A stretch of DNA of 64,000 nt from Anastatus disparis (GCA_017163975.1 JAFFSR010000239.1:7502001-7566000); one strand, 5' to 3'. Counted from the first letter of the stretch, positions 1 through 13,393 are shown. A program made the numbers and translations. Notes: generated by a model from the sequence alone, not told the origin.

Positions 1-679
1 TCTGAAAGAGTTAAATAATTCATAAGTCACAAATTTCACTATTTTTTTTGTAGAATTGAAATCTTTTCCTTTATAAAATAGTACTACACTAAATATAAGT
101 TTTAAAAATTTTCATAACTTTTTATTTTTAACAAAAAATTTTTCATAATATACAATATAATGAATATCTTCGTTCATGCAAAAGAAATAAAAACTCTTCT
201 AACTTTAACAAAAGAGTCAGCAACGTAAAGAGAAAAAAGTTAATCCAAGGCAAATTATTTTCGACATTACTTTCGCGTCGCATCTCGTATAAAATTACGC
301 AAAAGGTTATTCCCAAAGGTACACGTCCGAGTTATTTTAACTAATTGTGATTTTGTTGTGTTTTCTCATGACGAGAAGAGCAGCAAGTCATCTTGAATGA
401 AAAAGAAAAAAATAAGTTAAGGTGCACGGGAAAGTTCATGCTGCTGAATACCCTTGGGTATTCTCACTTTGTCTCTAGCGTCTAGACGAATTTATTGTAA
501 TTTATTATTTTTTTAATTCATATTTTGAATTTACGATTATTATATGTAGATTTTTAAATATATAAAATAACATAATTTTTAAAATAAAAAAATGCTATAT
601 AATAGATAAAATTTTTTTACAATTTAAATATTTTTCTAGTCAATCAAGTTAAATTTAAGAATAACCAACATCATTATTT
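1..679. other. AT-rich non-coding DNA, no gene seen
   Basis: The stretch is AT-rich with homopolymer A and T runs and no long open frame on either strand. I see no repeat family member and no clear regulatory motif. It ends where the first SINE copy begins. Confidence 0.6.
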
Positions 680-884
680 GAGGTTGTCAGTGGCTCAGTC
701 GGTATAGCGGCAGATTCGTAATCTCTCGAGGTCCCGAGTTCGAATCCCACTCTCGGCCGATTTATACAAGACTACTGTACGTTACATGTGCTGTGTTCAC
801 AATACAGACAAACGACCTTCGTCGCGAATTAGCATCACAATGATAGCTGAAATACAACTATGTTAAACAAAATTAAAAAAATAT
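680..884 (+). repeat. tRNA-derived SINE, copy A
   Basis: The head carries a near-perfect pol III A box (TGGCTCAGTCGG, 691-702) and a B box (AGTTCGAATCC, 737-747). It is followed by the family-specific body (ACTGTACGTTACATGTGCTG, then an AGCATCACAATGATAGC block) and an A-rich tail. The same layout recurs seven more times in this window. The tRNA-like head has no pairing acceptor stem and is fused to an unrelated tail, so it is a SINE and not a functional tRNA gene. The anticodon-loop region reads TTCGTAA, as in a Thr(CGT)-like loop, but I would not name the source tRNA firmly. Confidence 0.85.
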
Positions 885-3800
885 ATATTGACATCGTAAT
901 TTAAGTTTTTTTTAAACATACAAAAGTAATAAAAATATTTATTTTCTTTGTTCTAGGTGAGTAAAAGTAAACTTTTTTTTTTAAATCTTTTTGACTAGAT
1001 AAATAGAGTTACTTTTAAAATTATTTATTAATCATAATTATTATCAAATATTCGTAATGAACGAAAAAATTTGTCCAGTCCCTTCTAATTTTTAAAATTT
1101 GACATGTAAAACAACTAGAGATAAAATTGAAATAACCTTAACTAAATAACTGTAAAAAGCTTTTCTCGAAACTCTTGTAAGAGCAAGAAACCAAAAAACT
1201 CAACAGACTCAAGACTAACTAAATGCTATATACCAGTAATAGGGGTATACTTTTAACTATACAAAATCAGGCAATTTAAATTCTTCGTAAAAAAGCTCTT
1301 AAATTAAAAAAAAAGGTAGTTTAATTCCTCGAGAGTATACAATCCTTTTGTAAAAGAGAAAGTTGCATGTATATACATACATCCTTGGCTAGGAAACTTT
1401 TACTTATTCATACTAATGACTAAGCTTTTCGTTATATCCTACCTCTTTCTCTCCCATAAGCGTAATTAGAACTTGAGCTTAAGCTCTTAATACTTATCCT
1501 CTTGCTTTTGTATATGTATACTCTTAACACTAAGCGTTTGACCGCTAATACGTAAGTATAGAATATCGTCATTCGATATATGAAGATGATTGAAATATAA
1601 AGTCCATGAGTGAAATTGTTTTCACCTTTCCGGCTTATTATTTTTATTTTTTTTAGAAAAAACTTTATTTTTAAGATTTATTGTATATACTTTATCGAGT
1701 TTCATTTTCTAAATCAATTGAAGAAAAATATTAGTGAAAGTTAAATGTAATACATTTTAAGAAAATTATTGTCAAATTTAGTTTAAGTAAAGATTTCAAT
1801 TCAAGCTTAATTTTTATTAATTTATGTTGTGTAATAGTAGGTTTTCAAAATCTAATTTTAAAATTTTTTAAAAGATAATTTAAACAATTTCATTCGAGTT
1901 AAATTTCAAAGTACTGTTGATTGAAGTTTTTAAGAATAATTTTGCAAAAATAATATATACATTTCACAATCATGTTTAATTTTATAACGATTAGGTGATT
2001 TCAATTTAGTTCAATGAATGATTCAAATATAAAAGTTTAAATAAAATATTTTACAATATTCTTTTGTAAGAGAATATGTGATTCTTCAAAGAAAAATGAT
2101 AAAAATAGCGTCTTAAATTTTGTATCGATTACGTGCCAAGTAGGTATTAAGGACCGACTATAAGGGTAAGTATTAAAAGCCGATATATAGTGGCTTTTCG
2201 AAACTCTAAAGGTTAAATTTGCAAAAGTCATAAAATTTTTATTCATAAATATTACAAAAAAGAATCCATTAAAAAATCTTTTGAAGATAGTTTAATCTAC
2301 TTTAAAATGTTCTATAACTTCCATTTCAATTTATTTATTATTAAGTAAAGCAAAATATTAAAAGTATTGAAAAATACAGATTTGAATACTTTTAGTTTTA
2401 AATGTAACATTAAAATCAATTTGAAAGAGGATAATTCTATCTTATTAACATTCTAATTATGAATTACTTGTATTAATTAATAAATAGAATTTTCATGTAA
2501 ATTAAAAAAGCAAACGAACTTTGCGCCTCTGCTTTCCAAGATTTATAAAAATCTAATAATATGTTCTACGAGTGAGGTTAGTTTTTGTAAGAATACTTTA
2601 TCGTAATTAAAAACAAATAGAAGACAATTTAAGAGCAAAAATACAGAAGAAAACTGCATTGTACGATTACATTACGGTTATACACCACATTGCAATTTTT
2701 TTTATCTTTACTGGAAATTTTAAGGTCTTCACAGCAGTTATTATGAAATTTTCAATTTTGCATCGTGTACAACTGTGAAATTGTTATTTCGACAATTAAC
2801 TACAATCCTTTTCAAATAGAAATAATCACAAGTATAAGCAGTAAATTGAATTTCAAATTATGTTATTAAACTTTAATGCTGCATTCTGTGATTCTTAGTT
2901 AATATATGTTAATATAATCTTAAACAGAAAATATTTTGTAGTTTCCTTTAGATTTGACCTAATTTTCTACTTAAATTTTGAATTGTCTTTTTTAGGCTTA
3001 ATTTTAAATTTTACCTAATTAGACGTCATTCTTATACATGAATATTTTATCATCAGTTTGTTTTAGTTTTGTTCCACTGATCTCATTTATTTTTGACAAA
3101 TCTCACATAAGATATCATGCTCAAAAAACTTTTTGTTCTTTATAAAGCGCAGCGGATTATTTGGATTGTATATTTTATGTTCAAAGTTAAATCTTGTCAC
3201 ACAGTTGAGTTTGAGACATTGTTTATTTAAAATATTCGAAAACGAATTGATTTTATCGCAAATTAAGATTTAATACAATTATGGATTAAGATTTAAAAAA
3301 GTCTCTAATTAATTTTTTAACAATTTTACTTATGAATGAATAATCAAGCGTATAGTTTTAGATTTGATCTTATAATAAGTCAGTTGATAACGAATTTTAA
3401 TTTTAAACGAGTTTGCATAATATAATTAAATTTCCACATTTAATGGCATCATAAATTTATCAGAAATTTTATTTTTTTATAGTGTTTTTTATTGTTAAAA
3501 TATTTAATTAATAATTTTTTCCATATCTAAATAATGCTATTATTAAAAAATATTATTGGAATTATCATAAAAACTATTTATTTCAATAACATGTATTATT
3601 TACACAAATATTTCATAACGAAACAAATGATTTCAAAATTAATATTACTATCCAAAAGCTAAAGTTCATATGTGACCATATTTTAAACACTTTTAAACTT
3701 TATTATAAAGAAAAAAATATTATAAATGCATTACATTATTACTTTTTCCATAATAAAGTTTCGAACTGTACAATTTGTTTCTGCAGAATAAAGTTGAAGC

Positions 3801-6660
3801 GTATCGAGCACGTAACTTTGCTCGCGGGATTGTTAAAACCTCTTTCTTAGGACAATAGCGTGAATTTCACTGTCCTTTTTTACTTGTTTATGTATCTACT
3901 TGTACAATTTTTTTTCTTTCTTCTTTTTTTTTGTGCAATTTTTCTTGCTCTACTGTTTATTTTATACTTGACGTACTACGAGCCCCCGAGGATTTTTACA
4001 TGAGGTCACTATATCTTTTTTTTTCTTTTCTTTTCTTTCTACTTCTGACCTATCTAGGGTTTTGGCTCTCTTAGTTTCTTCTTTTTGTGACTTATTCTCG
4101 TACAAAACAGGAAAGAGCATTTATTGATGCAACTATATTTTTTTTGTAAAATTGAATAATTTTTCTTTCTTAAATATTTTTTATTTTGGTGAAATTTTAT
4201 GGATTGTGTAATTTGTATATTTTTGAACTATTCTAATACAATAAAAAATATAACTTCATAAACTTATGAAAATAGAAAAAAAATTATATAACTATTATTT
4301 TCTGTATATATCATGAATAAATTTATCAATCAATGGAACTCACATTAATTTCTATGAAATATCTTAAGCATAAAGCATCGACATCTTAGCTTTAAACATT
4401 CCCAATACATCTGCCCCTTCCGAAAAAATACATTTATCCCGGCAAACAACTCAATCCTTCAAGCAAAACCACAATATACCCATTGGCCATAAGCAATTAA
4501 CTCTTCCATCTTTCCATCTCACTTTTTATATCTTCATCTATTTCGTTCTCTCTAGGATGGAGTGAATCGATCGTACACGGCATCGAAAGCATCAACGGAA
4601 CTTATTCCTCTTACCCCCCTTATATTCTGAACACGTTTGAACAGCACACACCTTCAACGCGAAGGAGGATTTTCTCTCCCTTTATACTACCACACAAATA
4701 GCGAAACCTGTCGATCCTGTGGCTTGCCAATCGTTTCAAAAGTCTTGTGGTTTTCATTCGAGTTAGCTGTTTTCTCTCTCTTACACTCTCTTATTTATAT
4801 ATACATATATATAGATCGTTGAAAAGTTGTGTTGTTAATATTACTATGTAGAGATGGAAAAGGAAGAAAAAAAAAAGGATGGAGAGTTCAACGATATTAT
4901 CGGGCAAGCTAAACATTTGAACTTAAAAGAAAAAAAGAAATAGGTTTACTTGAAAGGAGCTACTGCTTCGCGCGCTCCTAAGAATTTAATGATTGTTTTA
5001 AATCGAAATTGGGTCTTCTTGATTAAATATTATCTTTTGTACGGTACATTAAGCTTGAAAAAAGTGATTTTCATTGTTCTTCTTTTAGAAGCCGTAAGTA
5101 ATTAAAAATGAAAAAAAAATTAATACTGTTTTTCTCATTTCTCGAGAATTACAGAATCTCAATTTAGAAATAAATTAAATGGATTTTTTATTCAATTACA
5201 AAATGGTTATTTTATATTTATTAAGAAATAATTAAAAAAATTTTAAAAATTATTTTTATTAATTAAATAAAAATAAATATTCTTAAAAAAGTAAAAACTC
5301 AATAAAGTGGTTTAAAATACAACTCGAGTGCAAAGTTATAATTACAAAAAAAATCAAATGTCTTATTGCTTATAACTAAAATATCTTCAAAAATTTTTTT
5401 ATTCGTGAATTTAAAACCATACGCTAAAAATTTAGCATCTGGTAGGTACATAAGTTTTTACTTGAAGGTTAACTGAAACTCAAAAAAAAAGCAAACGTTT
5501 TAGCAATTCTTTTTACTTACCCCAAACTATTGAGTAAAAGTGAGCTCTTGAGACGAGTGATATAAAGCTAGAAAAATGAAAAGCTTTCGATAACCAGTTG
5601 AATTCGGTCAATTGGGTAGTAAGAATTAGTTCATTACCTTTCTTACTTTTTTTTTATTTAAGAGTATCCATTTTTTTTACTTTTCAAGCTATTTTTTTTA
5701 ATTTTTTTTTTACCATTGAATGCAATGGATTTTTTTGTTTCGTCGTGGATTGACTTATTAACTATTTACTTATTAAATGTTATAAATTAATTAAAGTTAA
5801 AATAAAATATAAATCCAAATTAAAAATGTTTTTTATTTACTTTTTAAAAATTGAGTGATAATTATATGTAATAAATCGAAAAAAAATAATTATTGATGTT
5901 TTTAATTAAGAATTTAAAAAGTTGTTTTACATGAAAAATTATTTAGATTTTTATATAATCATAATATAATAAAAGTTGTAAATAAGCGCTAACTTTTCAC
6001 AATTTTATCTTTTTTTTACTTTTTCATCTTTCACAGTTACTTTTTTTTGTATTCTATTTATCCTCCTTTCTCTTTTACTTATCCATATACACTTTTCTCT
6101 GCGTGTTTCTTCTTTTAACTTTACCCCTTTAACATTTTTCAACGGCACCGAAACTCTCATTCTCTTTCTCTCTTATACGATTCTTTTTTTCGCGCTTCTG
6201 CTTGCACACTTTGCCGGATGCTTTCAACGCGCTAAAGAACTTCTCTTTTCGACTTTTATCGCCCGGCTCTTTTCTCCAGTCCTCTTCTCTTTACTCCTCA
6301 TTCTTTTCTCTTCTTCTATTCTTTTTTCTTTATTTCATTTTTCCGCCAATTTTTTTTTTGCTGCCTCTTTTTTTAACAGTGTGCGTGATGCTATGTGAAA
6401 TGCTTTTTTCTGGGATTTGATTATATGAGAAAAGAGAGAAATAGAGAGAGAAGAAATTGTTCTACGAAAGACTGGACTCACAGATTTTCTTTTTCAAATT
6501 TTAATTGGACCGTATTTGAATTTCAAGCTTCGAGGATTTCTTACTCGTGATATTAATTATATTAATATGAATTCGTCAGAAGTCCTTTTTTCTTTTATGT
6601 TGTATGAATATCTTCTTTTTTTTTATTATTGTAAGTTATATAGTTCATTTAAATTCTATA
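885..6660. other. Long non-coding stretch with CT-rich tracts
   Basis: No gene is supported over nearly 6 kb. The sequence is AT-rich and interrupted by pyrimidine-rich tracts on the + strand (about 3890-4080 and 6000-6400). A somewhat more balanced segment at 4380-4760 gives a short open frame without codon structure or similarity I recognise. A recursive-splice-like site lies at 957 and is listed separately. It reads as intronic or intergenic insect DNA. Confidence 0.55.
941..962 (+). promoter_or_regulatory. Candidate recursive splice site (ratchet point)
   Basis: A pyrimidine-rich tract (ATTTTCTTTGTTCTAG, 941-956) ends in AG and is directly followed by a strong 5' splice site, GTGAGT (957-962). 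An acceptor fused to a donor with no exon between them is the signature of recursive splicing in long insect introns. On this reading the host transcript runs on the + strand. The motif alone is suggestive; no flanking exon is visible. Confidence 0.4.
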
Positions 6661-6661
6661 T

Positions 6662-6875
6662 GAGGTCGTCGATGGCTCATTCGGTGGAGCCATGGATTCG
6701 TAATCTCGAGGTCCCGAGTTCGAATCCCGCTCTCGGCAGCTGATTGATACAAGCACCACTGTACATTACATGTGCTGCAGTTCACAGATACACTGAAACG
6801 ACCTCCATCGCTAATTAGCATCGCTATGATAGCATAAATACAGCGACGTTGAATAAAATAAATAAAAAAAAACAT
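6662..6875 (+). repeat. tRNA-derived SINE, copy B
   Basis: This is one of the best-preserved copies. It has the head GTCGATGGCTCATTCGG, the B box AGTTCGAATCC, then TGATACAAGCACCACTGTAC, the ACATGTGCTG block, the CTAATTAGCATCGC block, and an AGCATAAATACAGCGACGTT end with a (TAAA)n/A tail. The short open frames that overlap it are translations of the SINE and not a gene. Confidence 0.9.
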
Positions 6876-9415
6876 GATCTCCAGAATTTTATAGTGCATT
6901 GCAAATCATTGAAATTTGAAAATTTTTAATGAAAATGCTTTATTTTATTTGTTTAAATTTTTTCATATTTATCTTGAATTTTATTTTATTCGGTCATACT
7001 TATTTTTATTATTTTTTTAAAAACTGAAGATATTTTCATATATTATTAATTATTGGCAAATTAATCGAACAATCATATACATTCCTTTTACATTTTTAAA
7101 ATTGGAAATGATATTTTTAATCAATTTTTAATTTAATACGGCATTAATACATAAAAAATTCTGTGATTGAAATTGTAATGAATATTTAAAAAAATTTAAT
7201 ATTGATATTAACTTTTCATGTGTAATTTAGCATGAATACAGTTTTTTAATTAAAAATAGTAAATTTCAGTAATACATTTTTCAAGCTTTTAAAAAACCAT
7301 TTTTAATAACAAATTTTTTCATAGTATATCCAGAAGAGTATTTGTAATTTGTAAACTTTGAATGAATTATAACTATATATATTTGAATTAATGTTTACTA
7401 AAAAATAACTATAACTATAAGTAATATTTAAAACTCAAAATATTTTTATTTATGCAAATTACCAGTCAAACATTTATTTAACAATTTTATTTTATTGTAC
7501 GTATTCTATTTAAAAAAACGCATACATGTGCACAATTCTACCTTATTCAATATTATACCAATCATTTTTCCTCTTCTTCGGTCATATCAAAGAAACGAAA
7601 TCTTCCATCAATTCGCAATTTTCTCTGACCAAAATCAAGAAAGATTGAATTTTTTTCGTCACAGTACGTTGGGACTAAATCTGCTTGTCCGATTTTCCTA
7701 TAGAAAAGAAAACTCAATTCCATCTTAACGTGGTACACGTATGCATGTATATATACGTATAGATAGAAAAGATCATGAGATATAAAAGTAAAGGATTTCT
7801 ACACGCACTTGGCAATTCCAATATTACCCTTTTCTATTCGCGAGAGAGATATATGCTTGTATTTTTTTTTGTTCAAGTATAGACCTTTTTTATGATTGAA
7901 CATTAAATTTTGTCCCTGCATAGCTTTCATATGTATATTACGACGGCCACTTATGCGATGATGGCCTCTATATGCTTGAGAATAATCTTGGTCTGTATTG
8001 TGTTTTTGATAGGTTGTCTTGTAAAGCTGAGATTTAAATGCTAAAGCTTTAGGCTTTTTTATAATGTATTTTCATTTATAAATTATGTATTGCAATCAAA
8101 ATTTTTATATTGAAAAAGTAAGATTTACACTTATATGAAAATGTGATTTCGAAATTCACAAGAATTAACTGTATAAAAGTTATGATTTACGTATCTAATT
8201 TATTGTATAAATATTTAAAAAATATCTAATAGAAAATTCAGTTTTTACAATAAAAAATAATCGTAATAATTATACAAAACATTAAAAGTTTTTGATTCGA
8301 AATATAATATGTACACAACAATAATTTATTAACTTTCATTCACGTAAAAAACAAACACATAAATCTAGCTTTACGTTAACGATGACTATTCTGTATGATT
8401 TACAGTGTTTACAAATGCAGATTCTGTGACGACTACGAATTTAATGAGTTTCACTATTATATATTACATTCGTTCATACTGTTATTTTAATAACTATCAT
8501 CATTTTTACTATTGTGTTAATTTTGTCGTATATAATTGTTACTGTTATTAAAAATTTATATAAAACTAAGTTATCTTATCAAAATAGGATTTAAATGAAA
8601 TAAACCGCTATCTTTTTAATTTTTATAAAAACGTTTTTCGAGTAAACTTTATCAATATAATTGAATTAATAAAAATAACTTTTGAATTTCGTGACCTGAT
8701 TTGTATCTTATAATATAGTTTTAAAAATCCATATTTAGATAATAAAATTTAAACATTTTTACTCTTTGTACAAACAACAAAATATTTTCTTCAAATGACA
8801 CGAAAAAAATCAAAAACATATATTTCATGTTACGCAAGCAATTTCCATTCGCTTAAAAAAAAAGGAAAGAATTGCCGTACTGGGAGAAATACATAAAATC
8901 ATAGCCGCAAAAGCTTTACAGATTATTCATACGTTTGTGCGTCTATCGCGTTTAACGTGTATAGATATACAGCTACAAACGAGGCGTATACCGACATAAA
9001 ACCTCGTCAACGTTAATTCGAAACACGTTTTACACAAAATGCAGAAGCAGTCCAAAAAACGAGAGTTATAAACGCGGCCAAGAATTATAACACACTGGGA
9101 ATAAATCCTTCGCTCAGCTGTGAGAGAGAGAACACTTTTCATATTGCTCGTTATATACTATGGATAACGTTTTGTCAAGTTATCATAATTACCCTTAACT
9201 GCACCCTCTAGAATTCCTTTTTTTTTTATTTTCTGCAATGTATTTTCAAGGATGCTTTATACGTATATATACTTGGTTTCATGGAATAAAATTCGTTCAT
9301 AGCTAATATCATTTTGTTATTAAAATTTGCTAAATGTCATATTTTTAGTTGAAATGGAATCTTTGACGGATTTTCATTAACGTTTGTTAATTACAATATT
9401 TTGATTTTGGCATTG

Positions 9416-9472
9416 TTTTTTATTCTTTTTTGGTCTTTATTTGGTCTTTATTTTTTATTCTTTTTTGGTCTT
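9416..9472. repeat. Short imperfect tandem duplication
   Basis: The segment TTTATTCTTTTTTGGTCTTT occurs twice about 35 bp apart, with an additional TTTGGTCTTTAT between the copies. It is a local replication-slippage product in a T-rich tract, with no other meaning that I can see. Confidence 0.6.
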
Positions 9473-10113
9473 AATTTTTGTTATCGAAGCATCGTTAATA
9501 TTTGCTCTTATTTTTACAATTTAAAAAATAATTAAAAATCAATGAATAAATAATGTTTACTGTAATAAAATAATTTGTTTTGCTTAAATTTTATTTATCG
9601 TTTGAATGTTTGTTATTGTCAATTTAATCGAATAATCATTGCAATATACATCTCTCATTCTCTCTCGTATTTGCGGTTCTCGAGCTATTCAATTTATTGA
9701 TGTAACCGAATTTACACATTTTGGGTGAAATTGTCGCCAACATCAATTGGGTTTCGCTAAAGGTACTATACTGTTTTCGAGATTGATGTACACGAGAAGC
9801 ACTGCGTTTGTTTTCTGTTTGTGTTACTGTCCCACTTTCCTTGTTTAGGATTGATGCAGATTCTTGATCTATATTCGGTTATATATCGTCATTATATAAA
9901 TATATTTTTTTGTTAATAAATTAAATATCATATATTTTTTAACTTTCTATTGTTCAATATTTCTAATTTTCTTTACTTAATAATATTTATCAAACAGAAA
10001 TTTTATTAAAGAACTCATTTTATTTTATATTTAATCAAAACTTGTAAGAGTTTAATGATTAATATTCAATAAAAAAAAATAACCTACTGCGACTTAGTTC
10101 CCATGATAAAACA

Positions 10114-10124
10114 TGGTGGCGCTC
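10114..10124 (+). promoter_or_regulatory. Weak CTCF-like motif
   Basis: TGGTGGCGCTC resembles the core of the insect CTCF consensus (AGRKGGCGCTA) with two mismatches. It is one of the few GC-rich words in an AT-rich neighbourhood and lies just upstream of the palindromic element at 10147. A motif this short can occur by chance. Confidence 0.2.
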
Positions 10125-10146
10125 TATGCTAGTAAATATTTTTATC

Positions 10147-10330
10147 TCATTCTAACCTCAAAATCGCAACTTTTTTGCTCATTTTCGGCTCTCATGAGCT
10201 AAATTACATTATTTACCTCTGGTGTAAAGGCTTTTTTACGAAACTCGATACATCCCTCGCCTTCGGCTCGGGCTGTAAACCTCTCGTTTCGTAAATCCAG
10301 CCTTTCCACCCCAGGTAAATAATGTACTAT
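10147..10330. mobile_element. Palindromic MITE-like element, copy 1
   Basis: A 122-bp imperfect palindrome (10205-10326) begins TACATTATTTACC and ends GGTAAATAATGTA. The arms of about 60 bp share ACGAAAC, TGTAAA and related words, and a GC-rich loop region reads CTCGCCTTCGGCTCGGG. About 55 bp of upstream sequence (starting CATTCTAACCTCAAAAT, then TTTTCGGCTCTCATG) is also shared with the second copy at 45191. Both palindromes are exactly 122 bp, which argues for a discrete mobile or structured unit. No open frame is present. Confidence 0.75.
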
Positions 10331-10334
10331 TTTT

Positions 10335-10522
10335 TTTTCAGTGTAGTTGATTTAACGGCGCTGTATCTGTGCTATGACGGAGGTTTTTTCAATGTGTTTG
10401 TGAACAAAGCACATTTAAATTTGCAGTGGTGCTTGTATAAAATTAGCTGAGAGCAAGATTAGAACTCGGGCCCTCGAGATTACGAATCCATCACTCTGCC
10501 GAGTGAGTCATCGAAGACCTCT
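10335..10522 (-). repeat. tRNA-derived SINE, copy C
   Basis: On the minus strand this copy starts with GAGGTCTTCGATGACTCACTCGG and carries GATTCGTAATCTCGAGG and a slightly altered B box. It continues into the CAAGCACCACTGCA body and ends in an A-tail (seen as a T run on the plus strand). That tail abuts the palindromic element at 10147-10330, so the SINE inserted directly beside it. Confidence 0.85.
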
Positions 10523-13202
10523 TTGGTGTGATGTATAGGTGTATGATTTATACGCAGTTACCGACATTGCAGTTTCCTAGATTTTTTATTTTTATTCAAA
10601 AGATCTTCTGAATTATTTATGTCATGTTTTTTATTAATTAAAGCGTAAGAGTATGGAGATATTTCTTAAACTTTTGAATGAAGTATAAAAAATTTGGAAA
10701 ACCATAATATCGGTATTTTGTATCCTCTTAAAAAACTAAGTATTTGCATGATAAAATAATGAAAATTCAAATACATAAAAATCACTGTGATTCTATATTA
10801 ATTTATAATATTAATTTAAAAATTGATTCACTGCATTTTTTTATACTTATATCCGTAAAATATTTTTAAAATATTAAAATTCAATGATTGTTGAAAACAC
10901 GGTCTTCAGCATATTAAATTGAAACATAGTACACATTTAATCCTTAAAACATTTAATCAGAGAACTGATATAGCTCAAAGCTGTAAGGACAACGCGTCCA
11001 TCAAGTTGTGTTAGTATATAACATTAATCCGGTTTTCCTTACTCGATGACGACATACAATCCCCATAACGTATAGGCGTGCGTTAACAGATTACACAAGC
11101 AAAAAGGGAGGAAGACGAAGAGAGTACGAATGAGGATAATACGATCAGTATGGAACAGTCAACGTAAATATATGTATAAACACCTTTCCTGGCTGCTTTA
11201 CGTATTATTAACAAAAAAGGGCTTGAAAGAAGACAAGGATAACGTAGATGAGAATGTGATTTAATGTAAGATGAAAAACACATCGAGGAGGTTGACAGAA
11301 GCTTGGTTTCTATAGAGGATGTTCGTGATTTAATAAAATTTAAATAGAGATTTTTTGTTTTCTATTAAATATAATTAAAAGATATTTTTGTTTATAATAA
11401 TTAATTATATTCATTAAAATAATCATTGAATCTTGATTTTATTACCAAAAATATATAAAGTACACTATACAATCAAGGTTTACTGTTTATACAATTTAGC
11501 ATTTTAAACTGTTTCATAATAAAAGTTTTAATAAGGTTAATTTGAGCAAATAAAAGAACAAAAAAAAAGTCTAATCAACAGACCTTGTTAAACTAAAAAT
11601 AAAAAAATCTCTCTTATAACAAAGAATTTCATCTCTACATTTTTATTACAATGAAAGTTAATAATAGATAAGAAAATGAAGTAAATTTCGTTATATATAA
11701 AGTAAACGTAATAAAATACCTGCAACCGTTTGAGTCACATCATTACAGTCAATATGACGAGAACGACAAGCCAAGCTACTTTATAGAGGAGCCGTCTTTA
11801 TTTCCAACCTCTTCTGTGAAACTCTTGTTATAATATAAAGTTCATTTCTCTCTCTCTCTTTCTCTCTTCATCGTTAAATCTCTCACCTTCTTTTTTAATA
11901 CCACTACCATCGTCATTGCTCCTTATTTTTTTATTCCTTTTTACTCAAACGATTATCTCTCTCTCTCACCAACTTATTTTCTACGAAGCTTTCTTCTTTA
12001 ACTTCTCATTCTTCTCGTCTTGTTTCTTTTTTTTCTTTTTTTTCACTCATAGCCAGTATTCTCCACTGATTCATTTTTCTTTTTTTTCTTAATAGAAGAG
12101 TTATATATAGTGATCTTTGTCGTTTCTCTTTTTCTCGTAAACTCCGTAAACGAAATTACTATATAACAAGAGTATAGAGAGATGCTAGAGGTATAGAGAA
12201 TGGCAAAAGGTATAGATAGGAAGTTCCTTGTCTTCTCTACCCTTTCTCTCTCTCCCTCTTGGGGTGATAATTCGGTTACGTTGTCAGTGTTTGTGTCAGT
12301 GTTGTTATATACGTTGTCATGGCGCGCGAAATTGCACTTTGCCTCTCTCTCTCCCTCTACCATCCCAAAACCTCCTTTACTTTTTTTTTCTTGATATATA
12401 TATTATACAAAATGGTTATATATACGTACACATAAAATTATATAACAGGAGAAATGAATTTTATACATAAGAGAAAAGAGAAAAAAATTATATCTTCTCG
12501 TTGAGAGTGCGAAAAGAGATTAAGTTTTAGAGGTAGAATAAATGCTCGAAATTAGAAGAATTTTTTAAATGTATTTACTAAAAAACGGAAGTAATCAAAA
12601 GTAAGACTCGTTTATTACATGTATTTAATTGATGTTTTAAAGCCGTCTGGTTAATTTGTAGGATCTTTTGTACTTGTGAAAAAAGTGTTAAATTTTTTTT
12701 TGGGTTATTTAAGATACATATATGTAGGAAAAAGGTTTTCTTTTATTCTTTTGAAGGTTCACTAAATGCTTACAAATTGCGAGCGTGAAATATTTTTTAA
12801 TTAGGGCTTCTTTTTGCGAGAGGAAGAAATTAATTTGTCAAGAAGGTTTTTATGTGTAAGCATCGGTGAAGGTTATCTCCGTACAATCAAAGCAAAAAAT
12901 TGGCTTTATTTAAAAAATTTTTTTTGATTATATGAAAATTTCAGTGTTTGGATTAACAAATCAATAAAGTCTATGAAATTAAATTATTTTTACTCAAAAC
13001 ATAGATTTTTATAATTTTTCCATAGGAAAAAATTGTAATTTTTGTAAATTATTTCATTTATCTTGTCAGTTTTGAAAGAAAATCATTTATTTTGATGTTC
13101 TGTATTGATTTATTAGCTTCAACATTCAAAATTTTGATTGTACTGAGCTAATCTTCTTAGTATCCATAACCTATTTAAAATACCATAATTTTAATTACTA
13201 CA
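10523..13202. other. Non-coding DNA with a large CT-rich tract
   Basis: No gene is supported. The + strand is pyrimidine-rich from about 11840 to 12390, with CTCTCT microsatellite runs. This produces overlapping short open frames on both strands, which I regard as compositional artefacts. Confidence 0.55.
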
Positions 13203-13393
13203 TGAGATCTTCAATGGTTCAGTATGTAGAACGATGGATGCGTAATTCGATGCCCTGAGTTCAAATTCCGATATCGCCCTATTAATACAAGTACCACTGA
13301 ACAATACATGTGCTTTGTTTACAAACATGTTGAGAACTTGAATCGTTAAATAGCATTGCAATCATATAAATATAGCGACGTTAAATGAAATAG
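13203..13393 (+). repeat. tRNA-derived SINE, copy D (diverged)
   Basis: The order of blocks is as in the other copies: an ATCTTCAATGGTTCAGTATG head, GTAATTCGATGCCCTGAGTT, a degraded B box (AGTTCAAATTCC), then ACAAGTACCACTGAACAATA and the ATAAATATAGCGACGTTAAAT end. It has more mismatches than copies B or H, so it is probably an older insertion. Confidence 0.8.

Larger units (their letters stand above)
6876..10146. other. Non-coding DNA, short tandem duplication
   Basis: No coding gene is supported. The segment is AT-rich with a few less AT-rich pockets (about 7900-8000, 8870-9170 and 9650-9870). A short direct duplication occurs at 9416-9472, where a unit containing TTCTTTTTTGGTCTTTATTT is repeated nearly in tandem. 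A possible CTCF-like motif is listed at 10114. Confidence 0.5.

Noticed and set aside
685..760. A possible functional tRNA gene
   Set aside because: The A and B boxes are good, but there is no pairing acceptor stem or proper anticodon stem, and the same head is fused to a common SINE body in eight places.
6645..6899. 84-residue minus-strand open frame over SINE copy B (and a 72-residue one at 63323-63541 over copy H)
   Set aside because: The peptides (SGIRTRDLEITNPWLHRMSH and similar) are translations of the SINE tRNA-like head, a common source of false gene calls.
12043..12470. Overlapping open frames of 64-106 residues on both strands
   Set aside because: They arise from CT/GA-rich low-complexity DNA lacking stops, give Ser/Leu/Pro- or Glu/Arg-rich peptides, and no domain is visible.
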